This document shows positions 32,056 to 43,830 of a DNA stretch of 64,000 nt, piece after piece. The position numbers were made by a program, and so were the translations under genes. The stretch is from Candolleomyces eurysporus (Eukaryota > Basidiomycota > Agaricomycetes > Agaricales > Psathyrellaceae), in NCBI GenBank assembly GCA_027579435.1, contig JANBPK010000871.1, positions 26,002-90,001 of the forward strand, in the 5' to 3' direction. Position 1 is the first letter of the stretch; each line of letters opens with the position of its first letter. The notes below the pieces were generated by a model that was not told the origin of the DNA, ran no database searches, and saw only the letters and a list, made by a program, of their open reading frames with translations.

Positions 32056-34330
32056 TCATAGCTCATCCCGAGTCCACTCCTCTTCTCCCGCTGTCCATGC
32101 CCCAAGTGCCTCCAGACTATCCCTATCATTCTCCCGCTCTTCCGCTACATCACTCATCTCAAACACCACCTCCACGTCTTCTCTAGCGGCAGAGAATTGC
32201 TCGTAGTTGATAACAGGCTGAATGAGCGTTGTGCCATCGATTGTGAGTGATTTGACGTAGGGTTTGTCCGTATTCCACGTGAACTGGGAATGTACTCCCT
32301 CGATACGGAGTTGATGGGGTAAGCGCCCATCGCGCTGAATCTAAACTGTGAGCTCAACTAGCCGCAGTCTTCGTTCTGTACATAAAACGACAGTTAACTA
32401 ATGAATAATTAGAAGAATAAGAGCGGAACGAGATCAGAATGATAGCTTACTCGTCAGCTCAGTTCCCATGATCTTCCCCGGGGATCTCTTGTACGCATTC
32501 TTGAGTCTTGGACGCTGCAACTCAGAGTGCGTAAGGGTAGGGTATGTGGTGTAAAGGCTGTTTCGAGGCGATTTCAATCCAAAGGCTCACCCTAGGCAGA
32601 GGAAAGCGACGCCGAGATGAAAACGAACGAAAAGCGAAACAACGAGGGGAAAGATGAAGAGCAAAGGGGAGAAAGCACATACCTCATTAGTATAATCATT
32701 ATGGTCACCCAAAAGGCTCTTCAGGCATGTTGCACAACATCAAACGAGCACGCCCCATTTTTTACCTGCAAACACGTTCATTAGCCTCTGCTGCTGCCAC
32801 AGAAGACAAAACAAAATGAAAAAGAAAAGATCAAGAAGACAGTTGAGATCAACGACGGGTTCGTCTGCACGACGCCACCATAGTAGAATCACGGAGAACG
32901 GAGAGGGCGCAAAAGCGCGAAAAAGACAGAGAGATCCGATTGAAGCCTCAACTCACCATAGTCCACTTTCTGTCCTCCACTGCCCGGCCTCGTCCCGATT
33001 CCATGACCCGTTCAGTCACTGAACAGACCGGGTGGGGCGTTCATAGCCTGGACGCAGAGAGATATAAGGATATTCTCGCGTTTTTTGACGAGTATTGCGA
33101 GAGTGCAGGCTGCAAAGTCGTCAGGCCAGCCTCGGGCTTCATAGCCAGCATACTATAGAGCACAGAATCATCGTCAGCTCCAAGCTACCCAACACGCAAA
33201 AACACAACAAACCTCCTGATCCTCATATTCTCTCCCCCCTTGAGGGTCGCGCGATAATCCCTCCACACAGCCTCCCAGGCCAGCTCCATGTCTTAATGAG
33301 CGGCTAAGCCAGAAACGTTTCCTTGCATTGCTTTACCGGTAACCAATGGTCGTGCGTTGTTTCAGGATACATACAGAGCGATACGTGCTCTCCAGATCCT
33401 GCTCGTGCACGATCACATCCCAGAGAGGGTCCGGGGTATTTTACAAGACCGCCAACAGGTGAGTGCGGCTCATCTCCCTCTCTCGCCACCCTACTTACTC
33501 ATACTCATACTTACTGATCCTATTCTATACGCTCTACTCCCAGCTATCAACAGAACGAAACAGAGCGGCCGGCTACCCACGTGGAAAAACATCGTCAAAT
33601 CGAACATCCTGGTCAGCACACGCTCACTCCAAAGCCGCTTAAGAACAGGATGGAGAGGAAACGACCTACCGAGATCGAATACCCGGTATACCTGCTCCTC
33701 ATGCAACCGATTATCGTACTCTAACCAGTAGCGGTTGGCCCTTTGTCGTTCCCCCGAGTACTGATAGAAGGAAACATCCGCGTGAGAATTGGGAAGGAAG
33801 AGAACGACAGAGACCCTACCTGCAGCAAACGAGCCGCACCGGCCCAGAACTCCACCAACTTCGATCCCAATCCTATTGAGCAACCTTGCCCACTCGGTCC
33901 GCACGCGCTGTTCATTCGAGTGTGGGTCCGCTACTTTCTCGTCGCCGTCATTTTTGGTAGCGGGTCCCAAGGTTACTTGTTTGCCGGGATACAACAGTAA
34001 TACGAAGAGGATACGAGTTTGAGGAGGAGGGAAAGAGGTGAAGTTGAATCAGGCACAAAAGCACCCCTTGGACTGGCTAGCAGGCTCTCTTGACGTTTGG
34101 TTGACGTTCCTTCTACTCTGCCGATCGCAACGCGAGTTGGCGTGAACCCAGCGTGGACGTGGTCGTTCAAGAAAGAAACAGGGGGACTGATCAATGGAGG
34201 GCCGGTTCAGTTTCAAAGTCCGCTTTCCATGATTTCATCGCTCGCCTTCTTGCCTGCACCGTGAATCCTCTACACCAAGATGCCAACTCAGGGTTTACAT
34301 TACATACTCGAAATCGTACATACGATATCT
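32056..34330 (-). pseudogene. Unrecognised membrane-protein family, copy A (contains a 330-bp inversion)
   Basis: The C-terminal exon (about 32345-32056, minus) reads DGRLPHQLRIEGVHSQFTW, then DKPYVKSLTIDGTTLIQP and DVEVVFEMSDVAEE, ending WTRDEL. It is preceded by TKTAA just before an intron. The 5' part (about 34000-33650) encodes EYDNRL..YRVFDLG after a Ser/Leu-rich segment. Between them, 33317-33646 lies inverted relative to copies B and C, so the exon with DTYRAIRALQILLVHDHIPE now appears on the plus strand and the gene is broken. The adjacent downstream part up to about 32735 and the upstream part to about 34880 correspond to copy C and its flank. I do not recognise the family; copy B shows a membrane segment. 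Confidence 0.5.
33317..33646. other. Micro-inversion inside copy A
   Basis: Outside this segment unit I and unit II are collinear. Inside it, unit I matches the reverse complement of 39644-39980. In unit II the segment is bounded by GTTC (39644-39647) and GAAC (39977-39980), an inverted tetranucleotide. Copy B (around 38250-38450) has the unit II orientation, so unit I is the rearranged one. Confidence 0.85.
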
Positions 34331-34876
34331 AAGTGCCTATTGACAACGTTGAAGGTCGAAAGACCACGACAGATTGGTCCAGAGATAGATAGCAGGGCTT
34401 TAAGGTCACACCGAGATGAGATCTGAATGATATCGTGGTTGGTGAGTGAAAAAAGCAGCGTAGAGTGGCAGACGATCAAATAACTTACAAGTTTTTTTTT
34501 CNTTTGAGAGCTAGCTGCAGCAGCAACGCGGTGGATTCATTCATGTTGGTGGGGTAGAGAATGAAATCACCATCAGGTCTTAAACCCTCCGTCTCACTCT
34601 TCCAAGTGAGAAATCTGTGCCGTAGTAAGCGCCATCTGTTTTTTCTCAACCCAAACGCAATGAAATCATAGGATCTGTCCCGACGAAAAACCTGCATTGC
34701 GCTCTTTCAAGTGAAAAAATTTGTGGCGTATTAGGCGCCACATGCTTGGGGTTTTCCAATTGGCGGCCTTGAGGGCCTCAATTAGCCCACTTCTGACATG
34801 CCTGCAACTTGGGCGGCATCGAGTATGCCAATGACACTGCAAGGAGAAAGTCAGAGCGTGACGGGGATTCAAGAAC

Positions 34877-36718
34877 TCAGACAACTGCGCTCACCGACGT
34901 ATGGACAACGCAAAAGACATAGTTGATAGAGGGCTTACTAGCACCGCTCTCCCAGTCCCAACATCCTTCCAAATAACGCCGTGTCCACCAGGCTACGTCA
35001 CAGGACAGAATAATTGTGTCCAGGCGACTCGTGTCCTTGGCAGACTCGGAAAAGGCATTCGAAAGAATATTGCGCCAAAAGAAGTAGGCGAAGAAAACCG
35101 TCCCTTCGTGTGGGGTCAGAGAGCGTTCCGGACCTCTGCCTACAAAATATCGTCAGCCCAATGTTCAAAGAGATGGATTGGCACTTACTCTTCCAAAGGT
35201 GTAAGTATCGGTTTGCCAAGTATTCCAGCACCACCTTCGACTCTACGTACAAATCTCCAGCCCTAGATCTCTCCTGCAGAAAGTCTACTAGGGACTTGTG
35301 GTACAGCCGATACGGTGAGCGGTCATCGTCCATGGAAGGAATGAAAACCAGCGAGCCGAGATTTCTGAACACATGTAACGCTTGGCCAGGGTACGATTCC
35401 AGATATAGGCGAATAACTGTTGCTGGCGCTGGTTCCGTGTAGTACATGGGGCTGGGTTCTTGGTCAAAGAATTTTTCACGGAAAATCAAATTGAGCCAGA
35501 GAATGATGAGGGGTGGATCCGGGCTGGAGTAAAGAATGTGGGCGTACAGCGCGTCCAGAGGCGCGAGTGGATTCGTGCAGGCTGTGACTCCGGGCAGCTG
35601 TAGGACCTGATTCAACAATTCGTCAGGATCCCCAGCAGACCCTTCTACGAATCGCCCTACGGTCGCTACGTAAATGAACTGCCCGGACGCATTGGCGACA
35701 AGCGTCTGCCGTACGTCTTTGCTGGGCCAAGAACAAGGGAAGTGGCATCGGCGTCGAATCATGGCAAACTTGCTCTCAAGGAATAACGCCATGTCGGCGT
35801 CTGGGTTGTACTTCTCGTCGAGGAACAATTTCCTTGTCATGGAGTGGGCTACCTCGGTAAAGAAGGACTGGATGGCGTGTTCGGGACGACTGGCTATGAC
35901 GATACGGAAGGGAAAGTCGGGATCGCTGGCGGCCTTCTTCAATATGGAGAGAATTTCGGTCTGATCCTCCTCTTTGGATCGAGGATTTGCGTTGCTTCGA
36001 GCCGTATTGTGGTATTGGTGCGCTTCGCATTCGTCGAGACCATCAACGAGTACGGCCTTGGGCCAATCCAGCAGTCGTGGCCGATCCCGACACGCTCGCA
36101 ACGGTTTCAGGATCAACTGATCGAGCTGTACATCCAGCCTTTGCTCGAAGATCGCTGGATTGCGTTCGACGGTGGACAGGATCTGTTCTGCAACCTGATA
36201 CATGGCATCGTGCTGAACGAGTTGATATGCCAGGGTAGGCACGAAACATCGCTTCGAACGCCTATCGGCTGAGCCAGAGAATGATGAGAAGAAGAAGGTA
36301 GCACCGAGGGTGCCCTTCCCCTGGCATGTGTCGGCGACTGAGCCCATGATCGCAGTCTTTCCTGACCCCGCCGGCCCCGTCACCCACATGATTTCCTGCG
36401 GCACATCGTCACTGTCTCCATCACATATCCAGCTGACAAGCTCGTCCTGCACCGCAACCCTGGTTTCTGGGTGGCACTTCGGTGCGTCGCAGCGCTCGGC
36501 GGAGTTGTGCAACGCTCCAGCCGCGATATGTTCTCGCAGCTCTTTTAGCAAAGCATAGGTCAGTCCCAGATTACCAATCCGTCGTTTCGACACCACTCAC
36601 TCTCGATAGAGCTTTTGGGTGAGCGTTCTCCATAGTGGGTACGGTTGTAATACTTCGTATAGATATGAGTATCCCCCTCGATGCTGAAGTTGCTGGCGTT
36701 TTTGAAATGGGAGGGCAT
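34877..36718 (-). CDS. NACHT1: STAND-class NACHT NTPase
   Basis: Exons 36718-36601, 36541-35189 and 35139-34877 join through introns of 59 and 49 nt. The total of 1734 nt gives 577 aa with no internal stop. Exon 1 encodes only a motif, MPSHFKNASNFSIEGDTHIY.., ending SSIE. Residues 54-71 hold the signature AERCDAPKCHPETRVAVQ. Walker A is GPAGSGKT (95-102). Walker B is VLVDGLDE (203-210), with the acidic pair of NACHT proteins. A sensor-like IASRPEH lies further on. The C-terminal third is helical (YRLYHKSLVDFLQE, RYLHLWKS) and shows no WD40, ankyrin or TPR repeats. NACHT STAND proteins are ATP-driven switches that oligomerise; in fungi several act in non-self recognition. A role here is inference. 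The gene lies beside membrane-protein copy A in a duplicated unit. Confidence 0.88.
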
Positions 36719-37228
36719 TGCGCTCAGTTGCAGTGCGGGAGGTGGTAAGAGATTGATACGGACACGCTTCGTGGCAACTCGCAATCACATATGTTGACAC
36801 ATGCCCAAAATGCCTGTGCTTAAATTCACATGACTCGGTCATTGCAGTTAATTTTGGGCGCCTATCGATGTCCATGGAGACAACACGGCTGTCATTTCTG
36901 ATTGACGTCTGTGGTCCGAATTTGGTTCAGCTGATCGGTGATCTGCTCGACAAGGATCGACCGCAAATCGAGTGACTCACGAAACTTGATTCTCCAAACT
37001 GTGTCCTCATCCCAAAGCAAGGTGGGTGTGGTCGAGTATCTCGATGGACGCATTCTTCATCGAACTCTGTCTGAGGCGCCGGGATGGTAGGCATGCGCCG
37101 TTTGGATACTGCGAGTAGGAATGGGTCTGGATCACATCGACGTCTGGGACAATCCAAGACATAGGAGCGATATTATTATTATCACTATTGTCGCAACTCG
37201 ACGAATGTTGTGGAGTGTCCAGTATCAA

Positions 37229-38710
37229 TCACAATCCATCCCGAGTCCACCCCCCTTCTCCCCCTCCCCAAACCCAAANGAACCTCCAAAACGACCCGAT
37301 CGCTACCCCAGTCCCCACTACATCACTCATCTCAAACATCACTCCCACATCCCCGCTCGCAGCTAGCAGTTACCCATGCTTTAAAACAGGCGCGGTCAGC
37401 TTCACGCCGTGTTGATTGTGAGTGACTTGATGTAGGGTTTCGTGCGTGCCCCCGGTCTTTNGACCGTGAGTGAGATAGTCTTGTCTGAGTTGTGGAGGAT
37501 GAGGGGTCGGGCAGTTCGAGACAAATGGACTCAAAGAATAGAGACCCAACCACATACTCCCCCGAAACGAAGTTGACGGGGTAGAAGTCCATTGCGCTGA
37601 GCATGTATCACGCGTTCATTTGGCTGCAGTCTTCGTCCTGTACACGAAACATTAGTTGAATGAATTACATAGATAAGTAAACTGAGCGGGACAATGAGAA
37701 CGAGAACGAGCATTAAGCTAGTCACGATCAGCCAGGCTCCATAATCATTCTTCGCAATCTCGCGCACCGGTTCCCGGGTCTTGAACGCTGGACCAGAGAG
37801 CGCGTAGAAGTAGGGTACTAGGGTACGTCGTGTGAAGACTATGTCGAGCCAGTATAATATTAGTACCAGGTCCTGCTCCAGGGAAAAGGAAAGGGAGATA
37901 GAATAGAATTAAGCGTGTCAATAAACCATGGAGGGAGACAAGATTGAATGAGGAAAGGATGGATGATGGACGTACATGCGTAGTGCAAAGCGCTCGACGC
38001 GCTCTCAGCGTGAACGTCATCTGCGACCAACCATCTGCTAGGGACGTTTTATGCCGTACACGGACCATAACCCACTCAAAATTCGTAGCCAACATATTTG
38101 AAAAAGCGTCATCAGCTGTGAACCCTCCTCCCCATCCCTATATTTCCTCTCCCAATCGCCCACGAGTGGAACAGTACAATTCTTTCAGACAGCCTCCCAA
38201 GCCAACTCCCTATCTTCACGAGTGGATCGGCTGGAAACATTTTCTGAGTACGGCTTCGCCATGAGCACGCAAGCGGGTGTCCCAGCCATGACTTTTTTTC
38301 AATGTTGTTTTTCCACATGGGAACCCAGCCGCTCTGTTCGGGTTTAAAGAGAGCGAATATGGTTCGAAGTACGAGGAAAAGGGAGGGAAGGAGAAAGGGC
38401 GCAATCACCCGTTGGTAATCTTGAAAAATACTCCGGACCTTCGCTGGGATACGTTCAGGTTCGAGGACGATCTGGACAGCCCATATCGCTCCTTATGTGT
38501 CCTGCCAATCAACCAGACCCGTCAGTCTTCTCCAAAATGGTAACGGTATAGAAGAAAAGGACGAGAAGGGAAGGCGACCTACCCAAATCAAATCCGCAGT
38601 ATATGACTGCCTGTGATGCGGTTGACTTCGCGTTGTTTGCTAGGAGACTATGGAGGGAGGTGAGTGAAGCGCCAGCAGGAGAATAACAGAGAGCCTGACC
38701 CACGACGAAT
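37229..38710 (-). pseudogene. Unrecognised membrane-protein family, copy B
   Basis: The minus strand carries the same order of blocks as copies A and C. VIYCGFDLG sits before an intron (38580-38500). A block follows that matches the DTYRAIRALQ exon (here WAVQIVLEPERIPAKVRSI, preceded by an in-frame stop). TLRARRALCTTHVR lies near 38000. One strong membrane segment (WLIVTSLMLVLVLIVPLSLL, about 37730-37670) follows REIAKNDYG. The C-terminus (RNGLLPRQLRF, DVGVMFEMSDVVG, GWTRDGL) stops at 37231-37229. Ambiguous bases at 37279 and 37461 disturb the C-terminal frame. This copy shows that the family is membrane-anchored with a beta-rich C-terminal domain (FEMSDV). In-frame stops suggest it is not functional, but undetected introns could explain some of them. 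Confidence 0.45.
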
Positions 38711-39156
38711 GAACCACACCCGTCGAAAACACCTGCTCCATCACCCCCGCTTCTGCATCCTCTTCTCCACCTTCTTCAATCGTAGTCCTAACAAGCGGCT
38801 CTGCCCACTCCGTACGCATGGACCCGAGTCACCCCCGACTTCCTCTGACTCCAATCCAGCCACCCTGCACCAATAGCTGAACACGTTGTGCATAAAGTCA
38901 AACGAGCACGCCCATTTATCATCTGCAAACACGCTTATCAGCCTCTGCCACCACAGAAAACAAAAGAAAAAGNAAAATATCNAAAAAGACAGTTGAGATC
39001 ACGGACGCAACCATAGCAAAATCACGGAAAATAGAGACTACAAAAGCGCGAAAATGACGGAGAGAGCTTATCACAACCTCATATCACCCTGAGTTCATCT
39101 TCTGTCCTGCCCCGCCTGGCTTCCGTCTTGATTCCTCGCATCCACGACCCGTTCGG

Positions 39157-40400
39157 TCACTGAACAGATTGAATGGGGCGTTCATAACCTGCATGAAGAG
39201 AGATGTGAGGATATATATTCTTGCGTTTGTTGGGGAGTATTACCAGAGTGTAGGCTGCGAAGTCGTCGTCTGTCGAGGGCAACAGGATAATGAGTGCCAG
39301 TAAAATACAAAGGGAATATATGGAGTTGAACGAGGACGGTATGAGGATAGGGTGTCCGTACATGCATAGTCCAAAGCCCTCGACGGGCTCTCAGAGTGCA
39401 TGCCATCCGTAGCCCACCCCTGGCCGGGGAGGTTGTACACGGGGGATAGGGCTGCTCGGGCTTCGTAGTCAGCCAACTGAAAAAACAGAATCATCAGCTC
39501 CAAACTACCCACACGTAAAAACAGAACAAACCTCCTCCTATTTTCCATGTTTTCTCCTAATCCCCCTCAAGGGGCGCGCGACAATCCCTCTACACAGCCT
39601 CCCAAGCCAGCTCCATGTCTTGATGAGTGGCTAAGCCAGAAACGTTCTTGAGCGGCTTTGGAGTGAGCATGTGCTGACCAGGATGTTCGATTTGACGATG
39701 TTTTTCCACGTGGGTAGCCGGCTGCTCTGTTTCGTCTGTTGATAGCTGGGAGTCGAGCGTAGAGAATAGGATGAGTAAGTATGAGTATGAGTGAGTAGGG
39801 TGGCGAGAGAGGGAGAGATGAGCCGCACTCACCTGTTGGCGGTCTTGTAAAATACCCCGGACCCTCTCTGGGATATGTTCGTGCACGAGCAGGATCTGGA
39901 GAGCACGTATCGCTCTGTATGTATCCTGAAACAACGCACGACCATTGGTTACCGGTAACGGTAAAGCAATGCAAGGGAACAGGATGGAGAGGGAACAACC
40001 TACCGAGGTCGAATACCCGGTATACCTGCTCATGCAACCGATTATCGTACTCTAACCAGTAGTGGTTGGCCCTTTGTCGTTCCTCCGAGTAATGATAGAA
40101 GGAAACATCCGCGTGAGAATTGGGAAGGAAGAGAACGACAGAGACCCTACCTGCAGCACACGAGCCGCACCGGCCCAGAACTCCACCAACTTCGATCCCA
40201 ATCCTATTGAGCAACCTTGCCCACTCGGTCCGCACGCGCTGTTCATTCGAGTGTGGGTCCGCTACTTTCTCGCCGCCGTCATGTTTGGTAGCGGGTCCCA
40301 AGGTTGCTTGTTTGCCGGAACAGTAATACGAAGAGGAGGATACGAGTTTGAGGAGGAGGAAGGGGAAGAGGTGAAGTTGAATCAGGCGCGAAAGCACCCC
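39157..40400 (-). pseudogene. Unrecognised membrane-protein family, copy C (3'-truncated)
   Basis: The minus-strand frame from 40397 reads a hydrophobic Leu/Ser start (LLKLVSSSSYYC), a charged part (SNEQRVRTEWARLLNRIGIE), EYDNRLHEQVYRVFDLG, an intron, and DTYRAIRALQILLVHEHIPE continuing ERVRGILQDRQQ. A second intron (about 39830-39750) leads to a tail ending HQDMELAWEAV at 39590. A last block near 39406-39330 has TLRARRGLWTMHVR. The C-terminal exon seen in copies A and B (FEMSDV block) is absent. The first intron boundary requires a change of frame between the VFDLG and DTYRAIR exons, so the model is incomplete. Confidence 0.45.
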
Positions 40401-41016
40401 TTGAACTGGCTAGCAGGCTCTTTTGACGTTCGGTTCACGTTCCTTCTGCTCTGCCGATCGCAATCGACCTTGAGTTGGTGTGAACCCAGCTTGGACGTCG
40501 TCGTTCAAGAAAGCTTCAGTTTCAAAGTCCGCTTTCCATGATTTCATCGCTCGCCTTCTTGCCTGCACCGTGAATCCGCTACACCAAGCTGCCAACTCAG
40601 GGTTTACATTACTCAAAATCGTACATAAGATATCTAAGTGCCTATTCACAACGTTTAAGGTCGAAAGACCGCGGCCGATCGGTCCAAAGATAGATAATGT
40701 TGGTGGGTAGAGAATGAAATCACCATCCGGTCACCTCCGTCTCGCTGTTCCAAGCTGTTCCAAGTGGTAAATCGGTGTCGTAGTAGACGCCGCCTGTTTT
40801 GTCCCAATTCAAATGCAATGTAACCGGGTTTGTCAACCCTGCATCGCATTCTTTCAAGTGAAAAAATCGGTGGCGTAGTAGGCGCCACCTGGTTGGGGTC
40901 TCCCAATTGGCGGCCTTGAGGGCCTCAATTAGCCCACTTCTGACATGCCTGCAAGTTGGGCGGCATCGGGTATACCAATGACACTACAAAGATCGTAGCG
41001 GCGCCTCTGGCGCCAG

Positions 41017-41664
41017 TCCCCGACTCTCTTGTGAGGTATTCTCACAAAGTTCAGCATCTATTTTTAAGGACTATGGGGCACTTAGCACCACTAAATATTC
41101 GGTCCGCTCGCTGACGCACGCCCATGGCGTGCTCGCACTCGCGCGCGGTACTCAGAGATCTCGCCGGTCAATTCGCGGTACAGTGAATCAAAGAAGGCAC
41201 AGATTTTAATCAGAAGAATTTGAATTGAGAAGAGCAAAGAGGCATGGCAAGTGCGCTGCCGCAATATTTGTTGTATAGTGCATCCCGCCGTTGCATGCGC
41301 AGGACGAGAACATAGAGGCTCATTTGGATCTTCGCACTAGTGCGGAGCAAGACTGATAGTAATTGGAGTATTGCATGACAGAGTAAGAACAGCCATAAGG
41401 AGGGCAACCCTGCAAGTCAAGAGTGCCGGGTACCTGACAGGGACTTTTGTCAACAAGCATAGAAGACGACCGTCCACTTCGTGGAGTCGGGGATCCGGAT
41501 CTTCATTGGGTGGATCATGGGGTCAGACATATAAGACAACTATTGCCCACAAGCCCAGTTTTGGATATCGACATCATTCTCACGCTTTCGGTAGTTTTAT
41601 CTTTGTAGAGTTGATGGACGTATTGCAGGGACAGAACCCTCCTTCCACTCCATGGAGTCGGGGA
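41017..41664. mobile_element. Small insertion with 10-bp terminal inverted repeats
   Basis: Unit II carries about 650 bp here that unit I lacks. The insert begins TCCCCGACTC (41017-41026) and ends GAGTCGGGGA (41655-41664), a perfect 10-bp inverted repeat. A third copy, GAGTCGGGGA, lies inside at 41484-41493 in a local duplication with the 3' end (both preceded by 'ccact..(c/g)tgga'-like sequence). No transposase is encoded, so it looks like a non-autonomous DNA transposon. A target-site duplication could not be established because the flanks differ between the units. Confidence 0.5.
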
Positions 41665-41694
41665 AAGGTCTGAGCCTGCCAGGGATTCAAAGAC

Positions 41695-43495
41695 TTAGAC
41701 AATTGCACTGACCGTCACATGGACCTTGCAAAAGATGTAGTTGATAGAAATCGGAATGGGGTATCCACCTGGAAATTCCAAATAACGCTGCACCCACCAG
41801 GCAACATCACAGGACAAAATCTTTGCATCCAGGCTACTCATCTCCTTGGCAGACTCAGAAAAGAGTTTTGATACAATACTCTGCCAAAAGAAGTGGTCAA
41901 AGAAAACCTCCCTTTCTTGTGGGATTAGAGTGTGTTCTGGGCCTCTGCCTACAAAATATCTTCAGCCCAGTACCAAAGGAAACAGATCAGCACCTACTCT
42001 TCCAAAGGTGTAAGTAGCGGTTGACAAAGTATTCCAGCACCACCTTTGACTCTATGTACAGGGTTCCGGACCTGGATCTTTCCTGCAGAAAATCCACCAG
42101 GGACTTGTGGTACAAGCGATACGGTGAGTTGTGATCTTCCATAGGGGGGACGGAAATCAATGAGTTGAGATTTCTAAACGCATACAATGCTTCGCCAGGA
42201 TACGATTCCAAAAACAAGCGGACATATAAGGCTTCCACATTTGCGCCCAGGTATTGTTCGCAGAAAATCACGTTGAGCCAGAGAATGCTGAGGGTTGAAT
42301 CTGGACTGGATCCAAGAATATGGGTGTACAGCGCGTACAGAGGCGCGAGTACATTGGTAGAGGCCCTGAAACCAGGAAGCTGTAGAACCTGGTTCAAGAG
42401 TTTATTAGGATCCCCGCCCGATCCTTCCATGAATCGCCCTACAGTCGCGACATAGATGAACTGCCCGGACGCATTGTCGATCAGGGTCCGGCGTACATAT
42501 TTGCTGGGCCACGATGACAGGAGGTGATTGTCACGTCAAATGTTCGTGAACTTGCTCTCGAGGAATAGCGCCATATCGGCGTCCGGGTTATACTTGCCAT
42601 CGAGGAACAGTTTCCTGGTCAGCGACTTCGCGACATCAGTGAAAAAANCGCTTGATGGCATGTTCGGGACGACTGGCGATGACGATGCGGAAGGGGAAAT
42701 CGGGACAGCTGGCAGCCTGCTTCAACACGGAGAGAACCTCGATTTGATCATCCTCTTTGGATCGACGAGGTGCGTTGCTTTGAGCTTCATCATGGTACTG
42801 GACCGCCTCGCATTCGTCGAGACCATCGATGATGATGACCTTGGGCCATGCGCCTCTGCCTTCTCTACACACTCGCAAGGGCTCCAAAACAAGCTGATCG
42901 AGCTGCACCTCGAGCTTGTGGTCAAAAACTGCAGGGTTGTGTTTGATGGCAGAGAGAATTTGGTCTGCAACTTGGTTCATGGCTTTGTGCTGGACGAGTT
43001 GATAGGCCAATGTAGGCACCAGAGGTCGCTTTGAGCGCCTATTTGCCGACCCGGAGAACGACGAGAAGAAATGGGCAGCACGGAGGATACCTTTCGCCTG
43101 GCAGGTGTCGGCAACTGAGCCCATAATGGCCGTCTTGCCTGAGCCCGCAGGCCCAGTCACCCACATGATATCCTTGGGCTCATCGTCGGTATCCCCATCG
43201 TATATCCAGCTTACAACCTCGTCCTGCACCGCAACTCGAGTTTCTGGGTGGCACTTCGGTGCGTCGCAGCGTTCGTCGGAGTTGTGCAATGCTCCAGCTG
43301 CAATGTGCTCTCGCAGCTCTTTCAGTACCAAGGCGGCGGAGGTCAGTCCCAGAATAGCAACCTCCCATTCCAAAGCTACTCACTCTCAATAGAACTTTTG
43401 GGTAGGCGCTCCCCAAAGTAATTGTTATTCTTTACGTGAATATGGGTGTCCCCCTCGATGCTGAAGTTGCTGGCGTTTTTGAAATGGGAGGGCAT
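41695..43495 (-). pseudogene. NACHT2: NACHT NTPase with one in-frame TGA and one spurious N
   Basis: Exons 43495-43384, 43318-41998 and 41948-41695 have the same structure as NACHT1. Omitting the N at 42648 gives 1686 nt, a multiple of three. Exon 1 encodes MPSHFKNASNFSIEGDTHIH.., exon 2 Walker A GPAGSGKT and Walker B IIIDGLDE, and exon 3 ends VHVTVSAIV. At 42538-42536 the codon is TGA where NACHT1 has CGA (KF..I-Arg-R). This single C-to-T change separates the Walker-containing half from the C-terminal half. The N lies beside an A6 run (T6 on the coding strand) and is best explained as an assembly error. If the TGA is real the gene is a very young pseudogene. Confidence 0.8.
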
Positions 43496-43830
43496 TGCAT
43501 TGAGTGCAAGTGGGTGGGGAGAGGTCAGATGTAAGACGGATGAGCCTCGGGGCGGCTTGCGTTCTTATACATTCACCATGCCCAAAGCGTGCCCCAAGCC
43601 CCAAGCCTCTGTTTAATTCCACATCACCGGGTCATTGCATTCAGGTGTCTTTTGATTCCCAGGTCCAGAGAGAACACAGGCTTCCATTTTGATCAATGTC
43701 AGTAACTTGGGTTTGGTCGGCCTGCTGGATCCGTGATACACTGCTAGACAAGAATATAACGACTCACGAGACTTGATTCTCCTAGTTGTGTCTTCATTCC
43801 AAGGCAGGCAAGAATCAAGATGGACGCATT

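Larger units (their letters stand above)
32735..37060. repeat. Segmental duplication unit I (membrane gene copy A + NACHT1)
   Basis: This block corresponds to 38880-43830. Matching landmarks run in the same order: the AAAGACAGTTGAGATCA segment (about 32838 and 38984), GACCCGTTC(A/G)GTCACTGAACAG (33007, 39147), the membrane-protein 5' half, the spacer containing 'tggcggccttgagggcctcaat' (34762, 40910), the NACHT gene and a tail encoding a short minus-strand frame with FGM(R/K)TQ(F/L)GESS. Differences are a 330-bp inversion in unit I, about 650 bp inserted in unit II and scattered substitutions. Confidence 0.85.
38880..43830. repeat. Segmental duplication unit II (membrane gene copy C + NACHT2)
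   Basis: Counterpart of unit I (32735-37060). It keeps the ancestral orientation of the 337-bp segment at 39644-39980 and carries an extra insertion at about 41000-41665 between the spacer and the 3' end of NACHT2. Confidence 0.85.

Noticed and set aside
33357..33731. Plus-strand 124-codon ORF beginning with MFQDTYRAIR as a separate gene
   Set aside because: It is the exon of the minus-strand membrane-protein gene that was turned round by the micro-inversion.
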